Source: Puccinia triticina (lineage: Eukaryota; Basidiomycota; Pucciniomycetes; Pucciniales; Pucciniaceae). Taken from it: a stretch of DNA of 64,000 nucleotides. Position 1 is the first letter of the stretch, and each line of letters opens with the position of its first letter. The notes beneath the pieces were generated by a model. It worked only from the letters and a program-made list of their open reading frames with translations. It ran no database searches and had not been told where the DNA came from. The DNA is taken from positions 4,484,001 to 4,548,000 of the forward strand of contig NC_070568.1 of NCBI RefSeq assembly GCF_026914185.1. The letters run 5' to 3'. Positions 44,435 to 56,369 of the stretch are shown piece by piece. The position numbers and the translations under genes were made by a program.

Positions 44435-44940
44435 ATCCAATATGGTATGTTCTTGACTCTTCGTCTGCTCTGCGATCCCGTTGGCTTTGCAGGATCGTGA
44501 CGGCAATCGGAAGACGGGAAGTGTATATTATGTGTTGTGTGTAATATGATCTTTTCTCACACGTCCACACACTCTAAACCACCCACACCCGGACCCTTGC
44601 CCTATCTCCCCACACCAACCAGCGCTCCCACCCCACGAAGTGTGGTGCTCATGATGTATCCTATTGCATGTATACTAGTTGCACATTCATGCTCCTCGGT
44701 CACAGGGTCCTGAAATGCATTTTATTGCTTGTGTGCTTGTGTGTGGGAGGTTTTTTGTGGTGATCAGGGGCACTTGGCGTGCTTGCGATTCCGCCCTGAG
44801 CGATCTTAGCCAGCGAGTGATCGGGTGGATCGGGGGTCCTCGGGGGGCCGATGCACCCCGCTGACGTCATTCCTGTGCATATATGTATGCGGCGCCTGGC
44901 TGATTTCCCAGCGCCCACCGCCAGAAGAAAAAGTCAAGCG

Positions 44941-46670
44941 ATGGCCGACAGCAAGCACGCCCTCCGCTGGGACGACCGCCGGGACCACGCAGCGCCGCCG
45001 ATCCGCCCCGCCCAGCGGCCCACCCTCTGCGCCTGTCTGCTCGCCCTCCTCGTCCCCGCCGCCCTCCTCAGCGCCCTCCTCGCCCCGCTCGGCCTCGCCC
45101 TCACCCTCGTCCCGCTCACCCTCGTCTTCGGCCTGCCCCTCTGGCTCGCCTCCTCCCTCGTAAGCGCCCCCCCCCACAGAACCCCCGGCCCGGGCCTGAT
45201 GCTGACCGCCCCAAAGCTGCTTGTCTACAGCCTCGCGGCGGTCCCCTACCTCCTCTTCGCCCAGGAAGACCTGTCCGGCCCGCCCGCTCTCCTGCTGCCC
45301 CTCTCGCCCCTCAAGGCCCTCCGGATCGTCCACAGCCGTAAGAGCGCTCCTGATCCCCCGCGCGGCCCCTGGTCCCTGGCTGATCCGTGTGTCTGGCCCG
45401 GGCAGTGTTCAAGCAGCTGCTCATCCTGCTCCGCTCCTCCTGCATCGAACTCGTCCTGGACTACTCCTACCGCAAGATCATCGTGCTGGGCCGCAACAGA
45501 GCCAAGCCCACCATCGTCCGCCGCGGGATCGTGTACGCCTACGCCGACCACGCCCGCGCCCGCGCCAAGCGCCTCGACGTCTACCTTCCCCCCCTCGCCG
45601 ACCCCCAGCCCGCAACCGCCCCGGTGCTCTTCTTCGTCCATCCCGGTGGATGGAGGTGGCTCGATAAGGACCTCTTCCTCCAGCTCGGACTCAGACTGCG
45701 CAGGCTCGGCTTCTGCGTCGTCATCCCCGACTTCGTACGTCCCCCCCCCCCTCCGCCGTCCCTCTATCTCCGCAGATTGACCAGTCTCCATGCCGTAGAC
45801 CCAGTTCCCCGAGGGACGATGCCACCACTCGGTGCGCGATATCCGCTGCGCATTGCGCTGGGTCGCGCGCTCGATCAGGTGAGTCCCCACCCCCTGCCCT
45901 GAGTGCGTTGTGCTGATGGGCATGCCATGGCAGCGAATACGGGGGGGACCCGGACCGGATCTTCGTCGCGGGCCACGGCTCAGGGGCCCATCTAGCCCTG
46001 CTGACGGTCCTCGAGTCGGCGATCGCGCAGAGCCTGGCGGAGCAGGAGGGGTGTCCGAGTCCGCTGGCCGACGGCCCTGAAGAGGAGGAGGCGCTCGAGC
46101 TACCGCACGTCGAGGGCATGGTCCTGCTGGCGGGCGTGTACGACCCGGTGGCCCAGATGCGGGCCGAGGCGCGCAAAGGCTGGCTCGACGTCTCCGCGCT
46201 CCGGCGCGCCCTGGGGCCCTCCCACGCCCTTGCGCTCGCCAACTCGCCCGCCCATCTCCTCCACGCCGCCCAAGAAACGCTGCGGCCCCGGCACCTGCCC
46301 GACAAGGTCCTCATCATCCATGGCGGTAGGCCCCTCCCCGCTTTCTCCGGATGTCGGTGGGGCTGATGGGTGTTTGTGTTGGATAGGCCAGGACCGGAAC
46401 GTGCCGATCCTGCAGAGCCACTTCCTGAGCACCCTGCTCGAGACCGTCAACCGCCACGCCGCCGAGGCCTTCGACGCCGCGCACGAGGCCGACGCCCGGC
46501 TGAAGGAGGAGGACGGGCCGGCCCAGACCAGCGTCCGCTTCGTCCCGCTCAAGGACCTCGACCACCTCTCCGCCCTCTTCGCCCTCATGCTCCCCGACTC
46601 CACCCTCGCCCACCAGCACCAGGGCTACTCGAAAATCATCGTCGAGCAGATCCTCAGCCTCGTCCAGTAG
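44941..46670 (+). CDS. membrane-anchored alpha/beta hydrolase, atypical nucleophile site
   Basis: About 472 residues in six exons: 44941-45159, 45217-45337, 45406-45734, 45805-45878, 45934-46325 and 46387-46670. Residues 28-73 form two N-terminal membrane helices. The catalytic domain follows, resembling isoprenylcysteine methylesterase/BD-FAE-type hydrolases: an oxyanion-hole motif HPGGW (192-196), FVAGHGSGAH (nucleophile region, 258-267), HGGQDRNVP (Asp381) and DLDHLS (His438). In relatives the elbow reads G-x-S-x-G-A-H. Here it is G-H-G-S-G-A-H, so the residue aligned with the nucleophile is Gly263 and Ser264 is shifted by one. Either the Ser is used in a new register or the enzyme is inactive. 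Likely membrane-bound, hydrolysing an ester or carboxyl methyl ester; the substrate is unknown. Intron 1 (57 nt) is a multiple of three. Confidence 0.85.
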
Positions 46671-47837
46671 TCCCCCCCCCCTCCTTTCAGTACTCCCCCT
46701 CTTATATACACACATACATTTCCCCCGCTCCATTCCCTCGTTTATTTATTTATTTATTTGTATTTTTTGGGGGGGGTGAGGTGAGGTGAGGTGGGGGAGG
46801 AAGGTGCAGAGTAAGAGAGCCGATGGTTGCCGGTGGCGATGCGGGGCGCGTCCGACTTATCACAAGTCCCTCGCTTCAGAGGGCCCTGGTAGCCTGCGAA
46901 GCGCGACCTCCGGAGGAGGGACTTGCAGGTAATTGCCAAATGTTGGCGTGAGGGCTTTGGGTGGGAGTGTTTTCCTGCCCCCTTCCCGGTGTCTTCCCCT
47001 GACCAGTACTCCATGCCTGTGGTACCAGATAAAGACCTAAAATTTCTCTTCCTTTTGGTGCCAATCAGGACATTATATGTACCTCCTCACACTGTCCTCC
47101 TGTTCCCCTTTTGTAGCTTCTCATGTGTGGGTGTTTGGCCAGGACTGTGCATGCAAATTCCACAAAGTTCCATGTGGATTCAATTGAGACACAGGATTCT
47201 GTCCTCTACCCACCTCCACTGCTGGGGCAAGACTTGACCTCTCATGGTGTGCCTCCTATCATTTGCGGAGCACATTGATGCTGAGATGCCCAGCCTCTAC
47301 ACTCCAGCTGGCTGTCTCACAACAAGTGTGTGTGGAGTAATTTCACTTTGATTCGTAAAGTTGGCCAAAAGCCACAAATTCACGCGGAAAATCCAGGTAA
47401 CTCATGCGCCTCCCATTGGGAATTGGAGGTGCTTCACAATGGGGTGCTCCGCAGCCCAGTCCCGGGAGGCGTAGTTAAGGCAGGGGCGCATGGGGAGCAT
47501 GCCCGCTGTCAGAGAGGCGGTGCTTGACAGTTGCTCCTGGTTGCGTGCTTGCTTGGGTTGTCTAGCTACAGTGCGTATCCTTGCTTCTGTGCCAAACTTT
47601 ACTTATAAGCCAAACAGCTTAGAGAGGTTTGAGATGCTTGTGAGCAAGCAGGCAACGGGCGGCGGCGACAAGAGCACAAGACCAACCTCACAGAAAGGAG
47701 AGTATGAGAAACAAGGATTGAGACACAATATAGCAAGAGTAGAAAACAGACCTAAGGGGCGTGGTCTGGTGAGTGAAGCAAACCGCCTTGAAACTGAAAA
47801 GTTTGGGCTAAATAGAATAATTTCAGTACTAAGACAA
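46671..47837. other. 3' flank and spacer
   Basis: No supported gene. Begins with the likely 3' UTR of the hydrolase and a GGTGAG simple repeat. Contains an AAGTCCCTC foldback copy at 46864-46924 and ends at the 8-bp target duplication of the MULE. Confidence 0.55.
46864..46924. repeat. AAGTCCCTC foldback repeat, copy 5
   Basis: Opens AAGTCCCTCG and closes GGAGGGACTT. The core GGCCCTGGTAGCCTGCGAAG resembles 41150-41170. Confidence 0.6.
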
Positions 47838-48022
47838 TAAAAATACGGACTTACTTTGCGCACTGCAAAAAAATCTTCGCGCACTGTGGGGGTTGTCGTC
47901 TTGACGTCCCGCCCCCAGTGCGCGCTTCCGCCACGGCTCTTCGCGCACTGTGCATTCCCCCGAAAAAACGGCTTACTTTTCTGGAGATGTTTTTTGATGA
48001 GTCGATAGAACGACCTTTTATA

Positions 48023-48778
48023 ACCCCCCCAAAAAATAATCAAGTCATTTGGTGGTCTCCTTGAGCCTAGAGAAAATTGAGATGAAATAATCATATTTTA
48101 ATGCGGCAGGGACCTGTAATATTGCTTCCTGTGCCCCAGTAGCCCCAGAAATTTAACAGTATCATGGTACATGTGCAAATTCATGATCTGATGAATTTCA
48201 GAATTTTTCCCAGAGATATAAGGGGTGCGCGGCAGGCTTAGTAGGAAAATTACTGCTAACTGTATAGCTTTTGTTTTACAGACCCAAACAGTCCAAAAGT
48301 TTCAGAAATGTTTTCATTGTGGATATTCTCCGCGCCATAAATTTCTTGGCAATAGTGTGTCATTAAAACATGAGATAAGTTAGCAGTAATTTTCCTACTA
48401 AGCCTGCCGCGCACCCCTTATATCTCATGTTATCATGACACACTATTGCCAAGGAATTTATGGCGCGGAGAGTATCCACAATGAAAATATTTCTGAAATT
48501 TTGGGACTGTTTGGGTGTGTAACAAAAAAGCTATACAGTTAGCAGTAATTTTCCTACTAAGCCTGCCGCGCACCCCTTATATCTCTGGGAAAAATTCTGA
48601 AATTTATCAGATCATGAATTTGCACATGTACCATGATACTGTGAAATTTTTGGGGCTACTGGGGCACAGGAAGCAATATTACAGGTCCCTGCCGCATTGA
48701 AATATGATTATTTCATCTCAATTTGCTCTAGGCTCAAGGAGACCACCAAATGACTTGATTATTTTTGGGGGGGGGGGG
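48023..48778. repeat. large palindrome (foldback element)
   Basis: Two arms of about 360 bp are inverted copies with few differences, meeting near 48400. The ends are C7-AAAAAATAATCAAG and CTTGATTATTTTT-G-run. Each arm carries GGGGTGCGCGGCAGGCTTAG words, giving three visible copies (about 48223, 48390-48410, 48560). It lies between the left TIR of the MULE and the stop of its gene, so it inserted into the MULE or is part of its end. Confidence 0.85.
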
Positions 48779-48861
48779 TCACAAAGTGTATTTCTCAGGG
48801 AGATTTTAAAGCAGTACAAAGAAATGATAAGAAAAATATTTAATGAGTGGTGAAGTCTAAC

Positions 48862-51800
48862 TTATTCTAAATCCAAAACAACTGGAACAACAGTGGGATC
48901 TTGAGGAAATCTTCTATCCCATTCATCACAATTTAACTGGATAACATTTTCCAACTCTTTGGCATCCTCGCTTCGCCATTTAAACCAATGTGGACTGATT
49001 TTTGGAGCAGGATAAATGCTTCCCTCAAACTGGAAAGCATTAAAGTGATACTTACCTTCAATATACACAATGAATATTGGTGGATTGGTGGTTGGGCCGT
49101 GTGACAAAGGGAGGAAAGTCGCAATAATCAGGTTGTAAATATGAATAACTGGTCGCTGGAATGCATCGGCCAGAAGATCACCATGCCAAGGGAAGTTCAT
49201 CCAATATTGCGTTGTTCGGGCAGGGGAACGGAAGTAGTTGAGATTGGATCGTAATCGGTCAAAAGGAATCAAATCGGATATTGTCGAGATGTATCTTTTG
49301 TCCTTGTAGACAGCATGAAGATCCATCTGTTTTAACATGTCCCTCCGAATGTCTGGCCAAGATCCTTCTTCTAGACCCATGCTTACAGCTGCCTATCTGA
49401 AACCACAGTGACCGTCGCCGTCAACATTGAATAACCTTGAGATACTACGCCTCACTGTTGCATTAACAAAACAATAAAAAGGATGCTCCTGCCACAGCAT
49501 AGAATGTAAATCAAACAGATCTTTAGTCTGAATCTGCGAAGGTAGTTACATGAGAGATTGCTTATGAGCTCTTACCTGATTGAATTTGACCCAGTTTTCC
49601 ACCTCCTCCGCATCATCAACCTGCTTGCTGTTGGGGTTTTCAGCATCATGCTGCTCTTGGGCTCTTTTTGCTGCATCGTCCTGGTTGTGGGTTTTGGACG
49701 CATCATTGTGGCTTTCTTCTTGATCCGTGCTTCGTACATCTGATTTCCACTCTTTGTCATTGTCATTGGGGCTTCCATCTTCTTTCAAAGCTACAGCCAA
49801 CTTTGTTCGTTGACTAGTTTTTCGCACGACCCTCCCCGACCTCTGTTGCATATAGATTTGAATCAGTAAACATCTCAATCAAGACTGATTACAAGGCTTA
49901 CAGTTACTATGTCTAATGGATCGGCTGGAAGCTCATTGTTATCGGACTCACTTGATGAGCTTTCCGAGATCAATCTTTTGAGGTGTTTCGATTTTTTCTG
50001 GTTGAATTCAAGTAAGCCAGGAATGTTAGCTGCAAACAAAAGCACATAAGAAGTTGATGAGGCAGTGGAGATGTAGCTGACCTTTGCCACCACAGTACTT
50101 TGCCGTTTAGTTCCAACAGTTTCATCGGGCATCTTTCGAGGTCTTCCTTGCTTGCGCTTTTCTACAGTTTCACCGATTCCGGGCTCCCCAGTTGGGGATT
50201 TCTTGTTTGGTGGTCGACCTGGCTTCTTCTTTGGTACTTGGTACTCCCATGCCAAAGGATCACGTTTGGTTGATTTTTGTGATTCTTGTTTGGGCTTGTT
50301 GACCGCCCCTTGTGGACGGCCTTTGTGTGGTTGTTTGATAGGATTTTTGAGGGGTTTCAGGACATGCAATTGGTCGAGTAACTGAGTGAATTCCTTGATG
50401 CAGTTGGGCTTGTCGTGCGTGGGCAGCTTCTGAAAGCGCTCGTAGATCTCTCGGAGGAATATTTTTTTGTAGTCTTCGTCGCTAGGCAAAGGAGCAGTCT
50501 GAGTTTGCTGAGAGATATCGATCTCCTGTAAACAAAACAGGGGAACAGTTGAATCAGGTAGCCAAGAGATCAAGACAACCAAAAGAGAAAGAAACATACC
50601 AATTTTTCTGGAAGATGCCACTGCTTGTGAATAGAATCGATATCCACATAAAGACCATCTGCTTCTAGCTTTCGCATCTGGTGGGTGCAGGGAATCCCCA
50701 TGTAAGACTCGTGAGAACAATTCTTGCACTCGCGGGATTTGTCAGAAGATAGCAAACATTGGGCTGTTCGAAGTGCGTGGTGAGAAATCTGGCCACCGAG
50801 GCGACTGAGTACTTTGGGTAGTTTGCTGATTTGAACATGTTTTTGAGTGGTGCATTCAATCATGAGCTTGTGTAGCTGATGTTTGACTGCATCATGCATG
50901 TCAGAGATCGTGGTGTGCATTGACAAGTTTCTTCCTTTGAGGAACCGCTTGATGGAGGCGTGAAGGCTCTCAATTCTTGATGTGGTGACGTTCCCAAAAT
51001 GAAGCACATCATTGATCAGGTACCGGATGAATTTGCCATTCAGAGGGAACCAGTTTTTTGTGAGATAAGCCATGATTTCAGGTGTACACGTCGACTCCAA
51101 CTTGACATAGTTCTTCGCGTAAATGGCGGCCGATCTCAAGAACAAAAGACAGTTCCATGCCTGGCGGAATTTCCTGTAACCCTCATCGCCAAGGATAGGA
51201 CAACAGTGAGCAAACAGGTTTTGGGCGATGTGCCACTGACACAGGAGGTTGCAGGTAGTTGGGAAAACAATTTCAATTACAGTCATGAGGGCTGACTCCT
51301 TGTCGGTAAGGATGACACAAGGGATGTGAGGTTGAAGTGCCACTTTGAGCTGTTGCAACGCCCAAGTGAAATCCATCTTCTCTTCCTTGGCAAGAAAGCA
51401 AAACCCAAGGGTGAATGATCGGTTACACGAGTTGATACCTCCGATGTGTAACAGAGGCATGTCGTAAAGGTTCGTCTTCTAAGTTGCATCAATCTGAAGG
51501 CAGTACGGATGCTTCAACGCTAGCTCTAGAGATTCGGGAAGCGTGAAAAACAAAGCTGACAAGTGATCAGAGCCGGTTCTGACATCGAAGGTGGATTTTG
51601 TTTGGTAATTGAAAGATTCAGATCTGAGGCAATCGATCACGGCCAACATCGGCGATCTTCCTTCAAGTTCCTTTTTCTTTTCTCGGTAATTGAAGTTGTG
51701 GATTGCTCTCAACGGCGCCATAAGTGGAGTCGAACTAGATTTCATCAAAGAGTTTTTTGTTTTGATCGGCATAACTCCTGCAGCTCGGAACTTTCTGGCC

Positions 51801-52778
51801 TCTTCAATTTGATCGGCTGTGAGCCTTTGGTGGATGATGTGGGATGTAGGATGGTCTGACCGCACGTGATTGTGGGCTGAGTTTTTGATTTCCAAGTCCC
51901 ACTTGTCGGTATCTAGGTTATGTGTTAGATTCAAGCGGAATGGGCACATGGCCTTGCGAGTTAGCCCAACATTTGTTTTGGGTTTCAAAGCAGTCAAGTC
52001 TTTCTTTTCTTGTTTGTTGTCCCGAGGAGCATCTAGAGGATTGTTTTTCTTTTCGCCGAGAGGATCTTTTTCATGTTCTTTTGCTTCCTGAGTATTATCC
52101 GGCTGAGCATCGAGGTTCTCGTCATCTAGAGTGTCGTTTACATATTTTCGATGAGGCCGATAATAGCTAGACTTGTCGCACTGATAAACAACTCGAGTTG
52201 AACCTTTGAAAGGGTATGATCTAGCAGTAGCAATGGCATAACCATTTTCTAGGGCCCACTTCTGGATACTGCCGTAGCACTCCTTCCTCGACACGTAGCT
52301 CTGCTCGGGGGGCGCTGGAATCGTAAGATTGAGTTCAGAGTCAGCTTCAGTTGCGGTTTCGTCGGTTGCTCTTGTGCGCGTAGTGGTACTCTGTCAAGAC
52401 AACGCGCACATCAGATTGCTGGTCTAAATCAGAAAGATAAACCAACTTACCGACGAGCTGGAGAGATGAGAAGTAGAGCGGCATTTTGATCAGCCAGAAT
52501 AGATCACGAATCTTCAAGTAATCATTTTCTTACCTCTTCGAGCGCTTTGAGGAAGATGCGGTGCCACTTTCATCAGGTCCCGATCGTTTCTTGTTGGAGG
52601 ACATATCGTAGACACATTCAGCCATCGGCCCGCCAGGGGCAGCCTTCAGTCCCGCCGATCCGGATGCTATCTCGGCACGTTTGCGGGCTATTTCTTCTGG
52701 AGGATCATCGTCAGTTGTTGAAGATTTGTCGCCTTTTTTCGTGTCCGGTGAGGCAGGAGTAGCGGCAAGAGGATCCAT
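48862..52778 (-). pseudogene. MULE transposase with AT-hooks and OTU domain, two nonsense codons
   Basis: One reading frame of about 1201 codons over six exons: 52778-52534, 52457-52451 (a 7-nt microexon, tentative), 52390-50600, 50525-49902, 49842-49576 and 49533-48862. Domains in order: a FAR1/WRKY-like zinc module (VVYQCDKSSYYR, CPFRLNL, HNH); the MULE core with first Asp in QIDAT, second in ILTDKESAL and Glu in SRIESLHASIKRF; a SWIM-type zinc finger (CKNCSHESYMGIPCTH); AT-hook-like GRP motifs (KKPGRPPNKK, KQGRPRK); an acidic linker; and an OTU-type cysteine protease domain (VDGDGHCGFR with the catalytic Cys, MGLEEGSWPDIR, YHFNAF with the likely His). TAG codons lie at 51481-51479, straight after QIDAT, and at 49395-49393, straight after the Cys motif. 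Everything else is open. OTU domains cut ubiquitin-like chains; its role in transposition is unknown. Confidence 0.85.
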
Positions 52779-53151
52779 TATCGTTTGTCGGCAGGGTGAA
52801 AAGTTTAAAGTATGATGTACAGTATCTTAGCATCTGAGTGTGAGACCCCCGGGGTTCATTCCCCTTGCCGGTCATCCCCCGAGGGGACCGAAGGATTATT
52901 TTTTTCATTAATTATTTCATAATTTTCCTCTGTTGAAAGGACAGCCCCCAGTACCTCAGGAAAATTCTAGGGAGGTAATAATAACCCCCTTCAATGATTT
53001 ATAGAAAAAAACAGCTGGAAAATGTTGGTCTTCTTGTGCAGTGCGCGAAGAGCCGTGGCGGAAGCGCGCACTGGGGGCGGGACGTCGGGACGACGACGCC
53101 CACAGTGCGCGAAGAGTTTTTTGCAGTGCGCGAGGTAGGTCCGTAAAAATA

Positions 53152-53934
53152 AAGAAAATACAATTTAATAAAGTGAAATGTTTTTTTACCTAAATGGAAC
53201 AGGAACAAGGTTGTGGATGAGAGCTATGAGAGAAACCAGAAATAACAAACACTAGGACTTTGAGGCTAATACAGGTAAAGATGATCAGATAAGATAATAC
53301 CACAACAGTCAACAAGAGTCAAAAATAAAAATATAAGAACCTAAAAGTAGCCAGCCTAAACCAAATGACCTCAACAAGTGAACCGCGGCATACAACAATA
53401 TGATTGATGGTTTGATGAGCCGCGAGTGAAGTGGGAGTTGAGATGAGGAAAGAGAGATTGAAGTGACGGTCAACAGGCCTTGGAAGGGGACGGTCAACTG
53501 CTCCAGAAATACAGTATTGGCACTCAAAGTTCTTGAAATCATGGATGAAAATTGTACTGTGCCGCACCGCACAAACCGTAAACCGTAGAACAACACGTTA
53601 AGACCTTCAGATTCCAACAGAAACTGTGATGATTGGACAACTAGTAACATGAGGAACTGGACTAATTAAAATTGATTCTGAATCCAAGCTGATGGCCAGA
53701 AACCAATTCAGATGCGGCTCCAAGATCAACCGTCCTACCTTTGATTCCTCTTGTAGCAACCTCAACAAACATGCAGCAATTTGTCTATGAAAACAAAAAG
53801 AAAGCAAAGAAAATCAGAAGTTGGCTGATCTTGGATTTACAGTAAGTGGTCACATCAATCCAAAGGAGGTAAGCTTATCAAAATTCATAAATAGAATTAT
53901 TTGGATCTGATACAAGAGCTGTTAAATATTCTAG
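53152..53934. other. spacer before the hAT remnant
   Basis: AT-rich, no confident gene. Part of it may be a decayed 5' end of the hAT transposase (a short coding-like stretch near 53780-53840), but no BED zinc finger could be read. Confidence 0.4.
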
Positions 53935-56369
53935 GCCCCCCAGCTATGTGCCGAATGGTGCACCAAAACAGCTAGGCTTTTCTTGGCGCTGACCAATGCA
54001 AGCCATAAATCACTCCTTCATCCACCCATTGTCAAGAACCTACCAAACCCACACGGTGTTTTGAGGGACATCCACATGTTCTACTCGGCTATCCAAGAAA
54101 ACTACCGCACTGTTTTAAAAGTGATTGCACTATATAGGTTTCATTTCTCTTAGCAAGCTGACTGGAACGCCTCGGGTTTTTATAGGAAAACAATGGCACA
54201 TTGTATTTAGGTGTTGATGCATGGCAATCTCCAAACAGATTCCATATTTTGGGTACTGTTGTCTATTGATTAGCGGAAGATGGGGCTAAGCTAGAGGCAA
54301 TGCCTTTAGACTTTGTCCGCTTGTCTCAAAGCCACACTGGCAAGTACCTGGCAAATACAGTCCAATTAGTTGTTGAGAAGTTTGGAATTCAAGATAAGGT
54401 CAGGCAGTTTTGACTGGAGCTTCTGGTTCTACTTGAAAGGCAACTAATCTTTTTCAATTAGATATGTGGTGTAGTGAGCAACAATGCCAAACATAACAAG
54501 GTAATGGTTAGGGAGCTCAAGAAGCTCAAGTGGCCTGGCTTTAAGGGTGATGCACAATGGATCTGGTGTTTTGCTCATGTTTTAAACTTAATTGTCCAAG
54601 CAATACTCCGCCCGTTTGGAACTCAGAAGAAAAAGAATGCTACTGCCGAGTCTGATGGAATTGAATCTGATGATGATGAGAGCACCAAGGCTCAAATTTG
54701 CTTGTAAGTAAGACTTCAATTCCTTGATGGGACCATGTTTTGATATCTGGTTTGTCCCTTATATGCTAGGCTCTTGCGTGGGCAGAATGTCACCTTGCCA
54801 GATTACCATTTAAGCAATGTTGACTCACTTTCCAATTCAGATGACAATGAGACTGACTCCCTCAGTGAGGCTGATATCAAACAGGCTAGCAATGAAGATG
54901 AAGATGATTGCTACACAACTGAATTGTGCAAACAGACCTTGGCAAAGGTTAGTTTTAACCTGCTTAATACAGCACTCCATCCTCTTTGTCAACCTGACTT
55001 TTTATTCTGGTACAGTTTTGTGTGATTGCAAAGAAGTTGAGGTTTTTGTCCAATTCCAAATCTGAGTTTGTCGAGATCTGTCAGGAGAAAGGTTGTGCTA
55101 CTCCTCACAACATTGAAAGGGATGTACGAACTTGACGGAATTCAACCAGTGAAAAACTCAACAGTATAATAAGGTGTGAAGATGCCATGTAAGTCTTCCC
55201 TCCACTTGGAAGTAATTTAGAATTACTAACATCACTTCAACTCTAGTCTTGAGTGGCAGCGTCATAAACACCATGGTGTCAACCGCACAAATCAATTGGA
55301 CAATGGCGACTTTGACTTGGCACGGGATTTGGTATCAGTCCTTGATGTTTTCTATGAGATAACCCTTCAACTGTTGGTCGCAGGATTGGCTCGCTTATCA
55401 AACATAGTTCTATACATCAATCAAATCACCAAACATCTTTTGACAGTCATTAGCAATAAGAAATATGCACCGCCATTGAGGAACGCCTGCCGACATGGAT
55501 TGAAAACAACAAACAAATATTATAGCTTGACTGATACATCCCCTCTCTACCGGAGCACGATTTGTATGTATATGTTTATTCTTAATGCTCAGTTTCTTAC
55601 TAACACAATTTTTCAGTGCTGCACCCATCATTTAGAGACAGGTACTTCAAGTTGGCCCACTGGGAGCCTGTTTGGATCGCCAAAGCTATACGCCTAGCCC
55701 GCAACATGTGGGTATCATTTTACAAGCCCAAGCCAATGGCTCCTTCCTCTTCTGCAGCAGCACAAAAGGAAACAGCAAGCTCAAAGGTAAGAATTGATGG
55801 TCTGATCATTACTGAATACCCGTTCCTGAAGTTTCTTTGTTTATCACAGCCCAAAACCGGTCTGCTTGCCAGACTGGGAGACGCCGCTGCTGCCCAAGGG
55901 GGAGAATCCTCATCCGACCCGCTTGAGATTTGATTATCCGGCGGGCTTATACTGAATAGTACGGACCCGGTGAATCCTCTGAAGTGGTGGGTACAGCAGA
56001 AAGCTTCCGGGAATACACATGGCGGCCTAGTGCATATGGCGCTCAATGTTTTGAGCTGCCCAGGTGAGTTGACCATCTTCCTTATCATAAAATTCAACCC
56101 ATCTTCACTCACTTATACTGTATGCTTTAGCAACGTCCATTGACTTCAAAAGAGCGTTTAGCTTTGGAAGTGATTATGTCACATCAAAGAGGCACAGACT
56201 TATGCCTCAATCAATAACTTGTGGGATGACAGTTGCATTCTACTCAAAGAACAATCTGATCAAGGAAGGTATGTTACGAAATTGGAAACAAGGAATGAAG
56301 GACAACAATCAGACAAAGCAGAATTCAAAAAGAAAGTTTATAGATTTGGAGGCCAATGATGGAGCTTAG
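53935..56369 (+). pseudogene. hAT-family transposase pseudogene
   Basis: Exons from 53935 read as a rust-type hAT transposase: LCAEWCTKTARLFLAL, YLGVDAWQSPNRFHIL (first catalytic Asp), VVSNNAKHNKVMVREL, WIWCFAHVLNLIVQAILRPF, an acidic insert, LARDLVSVLDVFYEITLQLL, then the C-terminal dimerisation region (NPLKWWVQQKASGNTHGG, SIDFKRAFSFGSDYVTSKR), ending at TAG 56367-56369. In-frame TGA codons occur at 54267-54269, 55133-55135 and 55931-55933. The usual Asp-Asn pair in the CDNA-type motif is Asn-Asn here (SNNAKHN). The gene is inactive. Its TIRs were not located. Confidence 0.85.

Larger units (their letters stand above)
47846..53143. mobile_element. MULE transposon (OTU type)
   Basis: 5298 bp with TIRs of about 110 bp beginning CGGAC(T/C)TAC(T/C)T(T/C)GCGCACTG. 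Each contains four CGCGCACTG words in both orientations, likely transposase binding sites. Flanked by the perfect 8-bp direct repeat TAAAAATA (47838-47845 and 53144-53151), in the range known for MULEs. It carries one long minus-strand gene and a nested 756-bp palindrome. The two TIRs differ at a few C/T positions, so the insertion is not brand new. Confidence 0.9.

Noticed and set aside
45246..45923. Minus-strand 225-codon frame opposite the hydrolase
   Set aside because: Gly/Glu-rich antisense shadow; the hydrolase motifs and introns are on the plus strand.
50030..50081. A 52-nt intron inside the AT-hook/OTU linker
   Set aside because: Donor and acceptor words exist, but removing it breaks the frame, whereas the unspliced reading stays open on both sides.
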